Assembly: GCA_030049455.1 (NCBI GenBank)
Contig: JASIKV010000467.1
Coordinates: forward strand, 1-5,332
Reading direction: 5' to 3'
DNA: 5,332 nucleotides
Source of the DNA: Terriglobia bacterium
Lineage (GTDB): Bacteria; Acidobacteriota; Terriglobia; UBA7540
Part shown: positions 1 to 5,332 of the stretch, in pieces
Position numbering within the stretch: position 1 is the first letter of the stretch
Layout of the letters: every line of letters starts with the position of its first letter
Program-made: the position numbers and the translations under genes
The notes under the pieces: model-generated
What the model saw: only the letters and a program-made list of their open reading frames with translations
What the model was told of the DNA's origin: nothing
The model's database searches: none

Positions 1-2
1 AC

Positions 3-44
3 GTGCTGGAAAAACCGTCAAGCTGCATCTTCGGCGTGTATTAA
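3..44 (+). other. Possible 3' end of an upstream gene (13 codons to a TAA)
   Basis: The frame starting at base 3 reads VLEKPSSCIFGVY and stops at TAA 42-44. Most of its codons end in G or C, as in the genes downstream. The competing frame from base 2 (stop TAA 50-52) and the frame from base 1 (stop TGA 109-111, overlapping the next start) have a poorer third-position pattern. The piece is too short to assign a family. If real, an upstream gene would end about 60 nt before the PAPS synthetase gene, consistent with one continuous transcript. Confidence 0.3.
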
Positions 45-83
45 GCCTGTAAACGCCACCGTTCATTTGGTTCTTGAGCATGT

Positions 84-90
84 AAGGAGG
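84..90 (+). promoter_or_regulatory. Shine-Dalgarno (AAGGAGG) for the sat-cysC gene
   Basis: AAGGAGG is a full anti-Shine-Dalgarno match, the strongest in the window. It lies 13 nt before ATG 104, longer than the usual 5-9 nt. An in-frame TAA at 83-85 and the lack of any ATG, GTG or TTG in frame between them leave ATG 104 as the first usable start. Confidence 0.75.
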
Positions 91-103
91 AATCTGCTTC
101 ATA

Positions 104-1864
104 ATGGTTGATCATTTAAATGCCCCTCATGGTGGGGAACTCATAAATCTTCTCGCGTCTCTTGAAAGAAGCGCGGAGCTGCACGGCGCGTCGCGCAATT
201 GGCCTTCCTGGGATTTGTCTCCCCGGCAGCTTTGTGACTTGGAATTGCTCTTAAACGGAGGCTTTTCCCCCCTCCGTGGCTTCATGTCGCGCGCCGACTA
301 TGAAAGTGTGTGTTCTTCCCTGCGCCTGAAGAGCGGCATGGTGTGGCCCATCCCCATTGTTCTGGATGTCACTCAGGAATTCGCGGGATCCCTTGCTCCC
401 GGCGCAACGATCGCGCTTCGCGACCCTGAGGGCGTAATGCTCGCGGCCTTGCACGTTGAGGAGGTCTGGCAACCCGATCGTACCGCAGAGGCCGAAGCCG
501 TGTATGGAACGAAAAGCGTTTTTCACCCTGGAGTCGCCCACCTGATGAAGAATACCCACCCGTGGTACGTGGGTGGACGACTGGAGGGCATCCAGCTTCC
601 TGTTCATTATGACTTTCGAGCGTTGCGCCTGACTCCCGCGGAGCTTCGCGCCGAGTTTATGCGCCTTGGCTGGCGCCGCATCGTGGCCTTTCAGACTCGA
701 AACCCCATGCACCGCGCCCACCAGGAGTTGACGTTGCGCGCTTCGAAGGAAGTCGAGGCAAACCTGCTGATTCATCCTTCTGTGGGAATGACGAAGCCTG
801 GCGATGTGGAATATTACGTTCGAGTCCGATGCTATCAATCATTACTCTCGAGATATCCCAAGGATACGGTCCGGTTATCCCTGTTGCCCCTGGCGATGCG
901 CATGGGAGGTCCACGCGAGGCGGTGTGGCATGCCATCATTCGGAAGAATTACGGGTGTAGCCACCTGATTGTCGGACGCGACCATGCGGGTCCCGGAGTT
1001 GATGAAAACGGAAAACCGTTTTATGGACCGTACGAAGCGCAGGAACTCCTTGGGAAGCACCAGGCTGAACTGGGGGTCACCATGGTGCCATTCAGCATGA
1101 TGGTCTACCTGGCAGACCAGGACACCTACGTCCCCGATAATGAGGTGCCCCAAGGCGCGGCAACCCTCAATATTTCCGGCACGGAATTGCGCCGGCGACT
1201 TTCCGAAGGCCGGGAAATCCCCTCGTGGTTTACCTTTCCGGATGTGGCGGAAGAGCTTCAGCGAAATTATCCGCCCCGGCATCGGCAGGGGTTTACAGTC
1301 TTATTCACCGGCCTGTCAGGGTCGGGGAAGTCGACCATCGCAAATGTCCTGCGAGTGAGATTTTTGGAAATGGGCGGGCGTCCGGTTACCTTGCTGGACG
1401 GGGACATTGTCCGCAAGCACCTTTCGTCCGAACTGGGCTTCTCGCGAGAGCATCGGGATATCAACATCCGGCGGATCGGGTTTGTGGCCTCCGAAATTAC
1501 GAAAAATGGCGGCATCGCGATTTGCGCCCCGATCGCGCCCTATGATTCTATTCGCAAAGAAGTCAGGGCCATGGTCCAACCGAACGGGGGATTCATTCTC
1601 GTGCACCTCTCGACCTCGCTGGAGGTTTGCGAGTCGCGCGACCGGAAGGGACTGTATGCCAAGGCGCGTGCCGGTCTGGTAAAACAGTTTACGGGAGTTT
1701 CTGATCCCTACGAGGTTCCTACTGATGCAGATGTGGTGATCGACACCAGCAATCTCACCCCTGAGGAAGCCGCGCACGAAATTTTCCTCCATTTGGAAAA
1801 GAAGGGATTCATCGGAGTGAATCTTCACAGACCCGCAAGTCGTGACACGGTAGCGGGAGAATGA
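104..1864 (+). CDS. Bifunctional sulfate adenylyltransferase / adenylylsulfate kinase (PAPS synthetase, Sat-CysC fusion)
   Basis: This 586-aa cytoplasmic enzyme should convert sulfate and ATP to APS and then phosphorylate APS to PAPS. Residues about 1-165 match the PUA-like N-terminal domain of ATP sulfurylase and about 165-385 the nucleotidyl-transferase domain. The latter shows QTRNPMHRAH (197-206), GRDHAGPG (291-298) and ISGTELR (357-363). Residues about 395-570 are an APS kinase with Walker A GLSGSGKST (403-411), LDGD (431-434), the segment around 446-459 (FSREHRDINIRRIG), the lid KGLYAKARAG (515-524) and DPYE (534-537). The domain order is that of Aquifex and fungal enzymes, the reverse of animal PAPS synthases. 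Unlike the fungal C-terminal domain, this P-loop is intact, so kinase activity is expected. The Ser phosphorylated in E. coli CysC appears to be Ala478. It leads a row with a permease and a PAP phosphatase, and no reductase gene is visible. Start: first in-frame ATG after a stop, preceded by a strong Shine-Dalgarno. Confidence 0.97.
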   Translation: MVDHLNAPHGGELINLLASLERSAELHGASRNWPSWDLSPRQLCDLELLLNGGFSPLRGFMSRADYESVCSSLRLKSGMVWPIPIVLDVTQEFAGSLAPGATIALRDPEGVMLAALHVEEVWQPDRTAEAEAVYGTKSVFHPGVAHLMKNTHPWYVGGRLEGIQLPVHYDFRALRLTPAELRAEFMRLGWRRIVAFQTRNPMHRAHQELTLRASKEVEANLLIHPSVGMTKPGDVEYYVRVRCYQSLLSRYPKDTVRLSLLPLAMRMGGPREAVWHAIIRKNYGCSHLIVGRDHAGPGVDENGKPFYGPYEAQELLGKHQAELGVTMVPFSMMVYLADQDTYVPDNEVPQGAATLNISGTELRRRLSEGREIPSWFTFPDVAEELQRNYPPRHRQGFTVLFTGLSGSGKSTIANVLRVRFLEMGGRPVTLLDGDIVRKHLSSELGFSREHRDINIRRIGFVASEITKNGGIAICAPIAPYDSIRKEVRAMVQPNGGFILVHLSTSLEVCESRDRKGLYAKARAGLVKQFTGVSDPYEVPTDADVVIDTSNLTPEEAAHEIFLHLEKKGFIGVNLHRPASRDTVAGE

Positions 1865-1914
1865 AGCCGGCGGCGGGACAATTTCGGATCCATTTGCCAA
1901 GAAAAGAATCATCA

Positions 1915-1946
1915 GGTCCTGTCCTCCAGCTTCAGGACCCAAGCTG
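1915..1946 (+). repeat. Two overlapping, mutually exclusive inverted repeats
   Basis: Stem A pairs GGTCCTG (1915-1921) with CAGGACC (1933-1939), 7 bp with an 11-nt loop. Stem B pairs CAGCTT (1927-1932) with AAGCTG (1941-1946), 6 bp with an 8-nt loop. The B left arm lies in the loop of A, and the A right arm fills the loop of B. The pairing is exact, but no T-run follows. Function is unknown: a weak pause, processing or attenuation element, a protein site, or chance. Confidence 0.4.
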
Positions 1947-1977
1947 AACATACCTCTCGTGGCTCAGTCCAAATCCT

Positions 1978-1984
1978 GAGAAGG
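1978..1984 (+). promoter_or_regulatory. Shine-Dalgarno (GAGAAGG) that decides the GTG start of the permease
   Basis: GAGAAGG ends 7 nt before GTG 1992. In the same frame a TGA at 1977-1979 blocks any longer product, and no other start codon lies between, so GTG 1992 is well supported. Confidence 0.7.
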
Positions 1985-1991
1985 TGATTGG

Positions 1992-2765
1992 GTGCCACTT
2001 ATCCTTGGCAAGATTTTAGTCGGAGCTTTTGTTGGAATCTTGATCGGCATGAGCGGAATGGGCGGGGGAGTGGCTTTGTTGCCCATTTTAATCTTCGGAT
2101 TGGGAGTCCCCGCCATCACCGCAGTGGGATCCGCCGCAGCCTTCAATGCTTTCACGAAGATATCGGCCAGTTGGGTTCATTGGCGAAATAAGACAGTGAA
2201 CTGGCCGCTGGTCATTGCGCTGGCTGCCGGCAGTCTTCCCGGGACGCTTCTCGGCGCACTGCTTCTGGGACACATGCGGTCGGTGTATGGAAGTGAAGTC
2301 AACACGATCCTTAGAACCTTTATCGGTATTTTGTTGGTTTGTATTCCCGCCTTCTTGCTGATTCAAGGGAGGGTCGAGAAGTTTTTCAAGATCAGGAAAC
2401 GGCCTCCCAACGAGCTTTTTCCCGCGATTGTCGCCATTGGGTTGGTAGCCGGGTTTCTGGTCGGTGTAAGTTCGGTAGGGTCGGGCAGCGTCATCATGGC
2501 GTTATTGCTGACATTTGTGCAATGTTCTCCTGTGGTGCTGGTCGCGTCGGATATTACCCATGCCGTTGCCCTTACCGGATTCGCCAGCTTGCTGGACTGG
2601 CGCCTGGGTATGGTGGATATGTCCCTGGTGCTTCCCCTGCTGATCGGTTCCATTCCAGGATCATATTTGGGGGTGAAGCTCAGCAGGGTGCTTCCGGGTC
2701 AGTCACTCCGTTTGGTCCTGTACCTGACTCTGATAGTTTGCGGCGCTCGCATGTTATGGACGTGA
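1992..2765 (+). CDS. TauE/SafE family membrane permease, probable sulfate/sulfur-oxoanion transporter
   Basis: This 257-aa, very hydrophobic protein should sit in the inner membrane with about eight helices (roughly 3-34, 41-60, 71-94, 104-127, 142-163, 166-200 in two spans, 211-228, 237-254) and a basic loop near 128-139. It has the two-fold internal repeat of the TauE/SafE (DUF81) family. GILIGMSGMGGG (15-26) matches GFLVGVSSVGSG (154-165), and GSLPGTLLGALL (80-91) matches GSIPGSYLGVKL (219-230). The family includes proposed exporters of sulfite, sulfonates or sulfoacetate and, in corynebacteria, a proposed sulfate importer. Its place between PAPS synthetase and PAP phosphatase genes suggests sulfate uptake, but substrate and direction cannot be read from the sequence. 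The GTG start has a good Shine-Dalgarno, and its stop overlaps or nearly abuts the next start. Confidence 0.9.
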   Translation: MPLILGKILVGAFVGILIGMSGMGGGVALLPILIFGLGVPAITAVGSAAAFNAFTKISASWVHWRNKTVNWPLVIALAAGSLPGTLLGALLLGHMRSVYGSEVNTILRTFIGILLVCIPAFLLIQGRVEKFFKIRKRPPNELFPAIVAIGLVAGFLVGVSSVGSGSVIMALLLTFVQCSPVVLVASDITHAVALTGFASLLDWRLGMVDMSLVLPLLIGSIPGSYLGVKLSRVLPGQSLRLVLYLTLIVCGARMLWT

Positions 2766-2770
2766 AAGGA
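2765..2770 (+). promoter_or_regulatory. Candidate Shine-Dalgarno (AAAGGA) for the cysQ-like gene
   Basis: AAAGGA begins on the last base of the permease stop codon and lies 12 nt before ATG 2783. It is the only purine-rich match near the three candidate starts (ATG 2756, GTG 2762, ATG 2783) and favours the last, although the spacing is long. Confidence 0.4.
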
Positions 2771-2782
2771 CTCTCACGGTCA

Positions 2783-3613
2783 ATGGGAAAGCCCACCGCA
2801 CAACCGATTCTCCCCAGAATACGCGAAGCGCTTAAAGCTGCCGGCGAAATCGCCTTGTCTTTTGTTCGCGGAACAGTTGCCGCATCGCAGAAAAGCGGCG
2901 GGCGTGGTCCCGTCACGGAAGCTGACCGGGCCGTCAATCGTCTGCTTCGCGGGATGCTGGTTCGGGATGGTGAGGGCTGGCTTTCGGAAGAAAGCGCGGA
3001 TGACTTTGAGCGTCTGAAGAAATCCCACGTATGGATTGTCGATCCCATCGATGGGACTCTGGAATTTCTGGCGGGAATCCCCGAATGGTGCATTTCCATT
3101 GGATGGGTTGAGCACGGGCGTGCGGTGGCAGGAGGCGTTTACAATCCCCTCTCGGGAGAGATGTTTCTCGGTTCAATCGAAACAGGAGCCACTTGCAACG
3201 CGCAGCCGGTAAGGGTGAGCGACAGAACCAATCTCGCCCATGCCCTCGTGCTCGCCAGCCGCAGCGAAGTCAAACGAGGCGAGTGGGATGTTTTTCAAAG
3301 CGGGCCTTTGGTTGTTCGCCCTGCCGGGTCAATCGCCTATAAGCTGGCTCTAGTGGCCGCGGGAAAAGCCGATGCCACGTGGACCCTTTCGCCAAAGAAT
3401 GAATGGGATTTTGCTGCCGGCGTCGCGCTTGTGGAGTCTGCGGGAGGATTTGTGCGAAGCCTGGAGGGTACACCCCTGACCTTCAATCGCAAAACAACTT
3501 TAGTTTCCGGTCTCATTGCAGGCGGGGAAGGATTGCGGGAAAATATCCTCAGGTTATTGAGCGAACCTCGCGGCGCGGTGCCTGCCGTTGTGCAAGGAAC
3601 CCCTCATGCTTGA
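2783..3613 (+). CDS. cysQ: 3'(2'),5'-bisphosphate nucleotidase, CysQ-like (inositol monophosphatase superfamily)
   Basis: This 276-aa protein has the metal-dependent phosphatase signature of the IMPase/FBPase/CysQ superfamily: TEAD (45-48), SEE (68-70), DPIDGT (87-92), a conserved GSIAYKLALVAAG stretch (182-194) and NEWD (206-209) with the last metal-binding Asp. CysQ hydrolyses PAP, the inhibitory product left when PAPS donates its sulfuryl group, to AMP and phosphate, and can also act on PAPS. Sequence alone cannot exclude an inositol monophosphatase or another sugar-phosphate phosphatase. The neighbouring PAPS synthetase gene makes the CysQ role much more likely. The start is uncertain. 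ATG 2783 has a modest Shine-Dalgarno. ATG 2756 would give 285 aa and overlap the permease by 10 nt, and GTG 2762 would give a 4-nt GTGA overlap. Any of these implies translational coupling or at least co-transcription with the permease gene. Confidence 0.9.
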   Translation: MGKPTAQPILPRIREALKAAGEIALSFVRGTVAASQKSGGRGPVTEADRAVNRLLRGMLVRDGEGWLSEESADDFERLKKSHVWIVDPIDGTLEFLAGIPEWCISIGWVEHGRAVAGGVYNPLSGEMFLGSIETGATCNAQPVRVSDRTNLAHALVLASRSEVKRGEWDVFQSGPLVVRPAGSIAYKLALVAAGKADATWTLSPKNEWDFAAGVALVESAGGFVRSLEGTPLTFNRKTTLVSGLIAGGEGLRENILRLLSEPRGAVPAVVQGTPHA

Positions 3614-3654
3614 AGATGACGGATGAGGTGGGCGCCAGTGTCCGCAGGTTTGTA

Positions 3655-3673
3655 GTCAATTGTTCTGATTGAC
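3655..3673 (+). repeat. Small inverted repeat before the pyruvyl transferase gene
   Basis: GTCAAT (3655-3660) pairs exactly with ATTGAC (3668-3673) around a 7-nt loop. It lies in the 64-nt spacer after cysQ and covers a possible TTG start at 3669, ending 4 nt before ATG 3678. The stem is short and A/T-rich and has no T-run, so it is not a terminator. It could slow translation initiation of the next gene, or be chance. Confidence 0.35.
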
Positions 3674-3677
3674 GAAT

Positions 3678-5165
3678 ATGGACAGCAGGGTGAACAGGTT
3701 GAGAGCAGAGGACGGTGCCGGTGGCCGCCTGGCTATCGGTGAATTGCCGGGGCCTGGTGATCTTCCCGCTCATGAGGGTGTGCAGGAATCTTCGAAGGCG
3801 GGCCCGCGCATTGCCTTGCTAACACCTTATTCCGGGCACAACCTCGGAGATGCGGCGATACAGGATGCCATAATTACGAACCTTCGCCTGCGGCTTCCCG
3901 ACGCCCAGTTCACAGGCGTTTGTTTGAATTGTGATAACTACGTGGACCGGCACGCTGCGAACTCCTTCCCTTTGTGCGGACCCGGCCGGCACTTCTACGG
4001 AATGAGCAGCGGGAAGGTGACGGACCAGCCCGGGACGGGTGGAAGCGCTCAACCGCAGCCAGCTAATGAGGAGACCTCGCGCGGGAATTGGTTGAGGCCG
4101 TTGCTCAAAAAAGTCACACCGCTCTGGTGGTGTCTCAAGAGAATGCGTGCCGCCGCCAGGCGAATCGGGGGTGAGTTACGACATTGGGTCCAGGCCTATC
4201 GGTTCATCCGTACTCAGGACGTGCTGATCGTAGCAGGGGGCGGACAATTGGACGAGGAGTGGGGCGGGCCGTGGGCACACCCGTTCGTCCTTTTCAAATG
4301 GGCAGTGCTTGCGCGGATGGCGCGCGTACCTCTTGCCTTCGCAAGCGTCGGCGCGTGCAGGGTGAATTCGAGACTGTGCCGGGTGTTTTTGTCCATCGCC
4401 TTGCATATGGCGAAGTACCGCTCGTACCGGGACAAGCACAGCAGGGTGATCGCCTCCAGGTTGTGGCAAAAAGCCGGCAGCGATGTCATTGTGCCCGATA
4501 TGGCCTTCAGCCTGCTGCCCTCAGAATTGCCGGCGCCGGCGGGAATCCGGTCAATGGCGCAGGGCCGCCAGGTGGTTGCCATCAGCTCTTTAGCATATGG
4601 AAAGCCGGGAAGCTGCGTCTATGAGGATGCGCCGCTTCACAACCGGTACTTGCAGCAAATGGCTCGCATCACTTCGGAATTCCTGCGTCGTGACTATTTC
4701 GTGGTCATGGTCTGCTCGGCCCTGGGCGACGACGATCATGTGATACCTGAGATTCTGGAGCGCCTGGACGATCAATCGAAAGAGAGGGCTGCGCGACAAT
4801 TGCATGTTCCAGCCATCGTAACGTGGCAGGACCTTGTGGCACTGCTTCAGGATGTTGACCTCCTCGTCGCCAGCAGGCTGCACAGCACCATTCTGGGTTT
4901 CATGACAAAGACGCCTGCCGTGGCGATTTCCTTCGACCCGAAGGTGGACTGGGTGATGGAGGATCTGGGGCAAACGGAATACCTTTTTCAACTTCGGGAC
5001 TTTACGGCCGAGGATGTAATCAACGCCATCGACCGTCTTGAGTCCCGCAGGGATTCAGTTATGGACCGGATTGGCTTGTACCCAAAGCAAGTTCTCCCCG
5101 CATTCGCGGTTCAGTACGACGCTCTGGCAAAGATTGCCCGGGCGGGTCGCCGATCCGGCAGGTGA
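3678..5165 (+). CDS. Polysaccharide pyruvyl transferase family protein
   Basis: This 495-aa protein carries the hallmarks of the PS_pyruv_trans (CsaB/WcaK-like) family. These are an N-terminal NLGDAAIQ (55-62), AGGGQLDEEWGGP (186-198), SVGA (223-226), RDKHS (251-255), PDMAFSL (273-279) and a C-terminal SRLHS (399-403) followed by PAVAISFDPKV (413-423). Members transfer pyruvate from phosphoenolpyruvate to a sugar as a ketal, usually on exopolysaccharide or cell-wall glycans. Some homologues are uncharacterised, so the exact acceptor is open. About 43 residues precede the conserved domain, and residues about 110-180 form a polar then basic insert. The start is uncertain. ATG 3678 is chosen, but neither it nor TTG 3669 (498 aa) has a clear Shine-Dalgarno, and the real start may lie further in. 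It is followed after 9 nt by a glycosyltransferase gene, which supports a polysaccharide assembly role. Confidence 0.88.
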   Translation: MDSRVNRLRAEDGAGGRLAIGELPGPGDLPAHEGVQESSKAGPRIALLTPYSGHNLGDAAIQDAIITNLRLRLPDAQFTGVCLNCDNYVDRHAANSFPLCGPGRHFYGMSSGKVTDQPGTGGSAQPQPANEETSRGNWLRPLLKKVTPLWWCLKRMRAAARRIGGELRHWVQAYRFIRTQDVLIVAGGGQLDEEWGGPWAHPFVLFKWAVLARMARVPLAFASVGACRVNSRLCRVFLSIALHMAKYRSYRDKHSRVIASRLWQKAGSDVIVPDMAFSLLPSELPAPAGIRSMAQGRQVVAISSLAYGKPGSCVYEDAPLHNRYLQQMARITSEFLRRDYFVVMVCSALGDDDHVIPEILERLDDQSKERAARQLHVPAIVTWQDLVALLQDVDLLVASRLHSTILGFMTKTPAVAISFDPKVDWVMEDLGQTEYLFQLRDFTAEDVINAIDRLESRRDSVMDRIGLYPKQVLPAFAVQYDALAKIARAGRRSGR

Positions 5166-5169
5166 GGGA
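5164..5169 (+). promoter_or_regulatory. Shine-Dalgarno (GAGGGA) for the glycosyltransferase gene
   Basis: GAGGGA overlaps the last two bases of the preceding TGA stop (5163-5165) and lies 5 nt before TTG 5175. No ATG or GTG is available in that frame after the TGA, so this site supports the TTG start and a tightly coupled gene pair. Confidence 0.6.
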
Positions 5170-5174
5170 ATATC

Positions 5175-5332
5175 TTGGAATCCGCGCCCTTAGTTAGCGT
5201 GGTCACCCCGATTTACAACACTCGCAACTACCTCGGCGAATGTGTCGATAGCGTGGTGCGTCAAAGTTATGAAAATTGGGAATACGTTCTGGTGGATAAT
5301 TGCAGTACGGATGGATCGGGTGAAATCGCCGA
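5175..5332 (+). CDS. Family 2 glycosyltransferase (GT-A fold), N-terminal part only
   Basis: Only the first 52 codons are present, and the gene continues past the window. Starting from TTG 5175, the product shows the classic beginning of a GT2 enzyme: SVVTPIYN (8-15), a helix including CVDSVVRQSY (23-32), then YVLVDNCSTDGS (37-48), where VDNCSTDG corresponds to the nucleotide-sugar binding stretch often written DDGSTD. Such enzymes add sugars from nucleotide-sugar donors to a growing polysaccharide or lipid-linked glycan on the cytoplasmic face of the membrane. Donor and acceptor cannot be inferred from this fragment. The 9-nt gap to the pyruvyl transferase gene indicates the same operon. Confidence 0.9.
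   Translation, partial: MESAPLVSVVTPIYNTRNYLGECVDSVVRQSYENWEYVLVDNCSTDGSGEIA

Larger units (their letters stand above)
1865..1991 (+). other. Intergenic gap between sat-cysC and the permease gene
   Basis: This 127-nt non-coding stretch is the longest gap in the window. It holds overlapping inverted repeats (listed separately) and the permease ribosome binding site. A third small repeat, CTCAG 1963-1967 / CTGAG 1976-1980, overlaps the first bases of that binding site. I found no convincing -35/-10 pair and no T-run that would make a rho-independent terminator, so read-through from the upstream gene is likely. Confidence 0.6.

Noticed and set aside
66..82. Possible sigma-54 type promoter before sat-cysC
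   Set aside because: GG (69-70) and GC (78-79) are only 8 nt apart, not the required 10, and the flanking consensus is absent.
251..838. Open frame of 195 codons on the - strand
   Set aside because: It lies wholly opposite the ATP sulfurylase domain, has no recognisable motif and no ribosome binding site that I can see.
1893..1921. TTGCCA as a -35 element of a promoter for the permease
   Set aside because: No acceptable -10 hexamer lies 16-18 nt downstream.
1915..1939. Rho-independent terminator after sat-cysC
   Set aside because: The stem is only 7 bp with an 11-nt loop, and it is followed by mixed sequence rather than a T-run.
1316..1951. Open frame of 211 codons on the - strand
   Set aside because: It is antisense to the APS kinase domain, resembles no family I recognise, and is explained by the codon bias of the + strand gene.
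2339..2755. Upstream extension of the cysQ frame, giving a protein of 424 residues
   Set aside because: This part lies inside the permease gene in another frame, reads as arginine/glycine-rich non-homologous sequence, and precedes a complete phosphatase domain.
3616..3672. 18-codon frame between cysQ and the pyruvyl transferase gene as a real small gene
   Set aside because: It has no well-placed Shine-Dalgarno and no recognisable content. It is kept only as part of a finding on the junction.

Overview
The window is a densely coded, one-directional stretch of bacterial DNA. It is moderately GC-rich, has G/C-biased third codon positions, uses ATG, GTG and probably TTG starts, and keeps short spacers between genes. 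All supported genes lie on the + strand, and nothing on the - strand looks real. The Sat-CysC fusion and gene style would suit Acidobacteriota or a similar soil or sediment phylum. That placement is a weak inference, because no marker gene is present.

Layout: positions 1-103 hold the probable tail of an upstream gene and a strong Shine-Dalgarno. Positions 104-1864 encode a fused ATP sulfurylase/APS kinase (PAPS synthetase). A 127-nt gap with overlapping inverted repeats follows. Positions 1992-2765 encode a TauE/SafE-type permease. It overlaps or abuts a CysQ-like 3'(2'),5'-bisphosphate nucleotidase that ends at 3613. A 64-nt spacer with a small hairpin precedes a polysaccharide pyruvyl transferase family protein (3678-5165). 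Nine bases later a family 2 glycosyltransferase begins at 5175 and runs off the window.

Together, the first three genes form a compact unit: anion transport (probable), sulfate activation to PAPS, and removal of PAP, the by-product of PAPS use. No PAPS or APS reductase, sulfite reductase or sulfotransferase is visible. The unit runs straight into two glycan-assembly genes on the same strand. The simplest reading is that PAPS made here feeds sulfation of a surface or exported polysaccharide rather than cysteine synthesis. The sulfotransferase that would prove this must lie outside the window, so this remains an inference from gene order. No RNA genes, CRISPR arrays, insertion sequences or convincing rho-independent terminators were seen.
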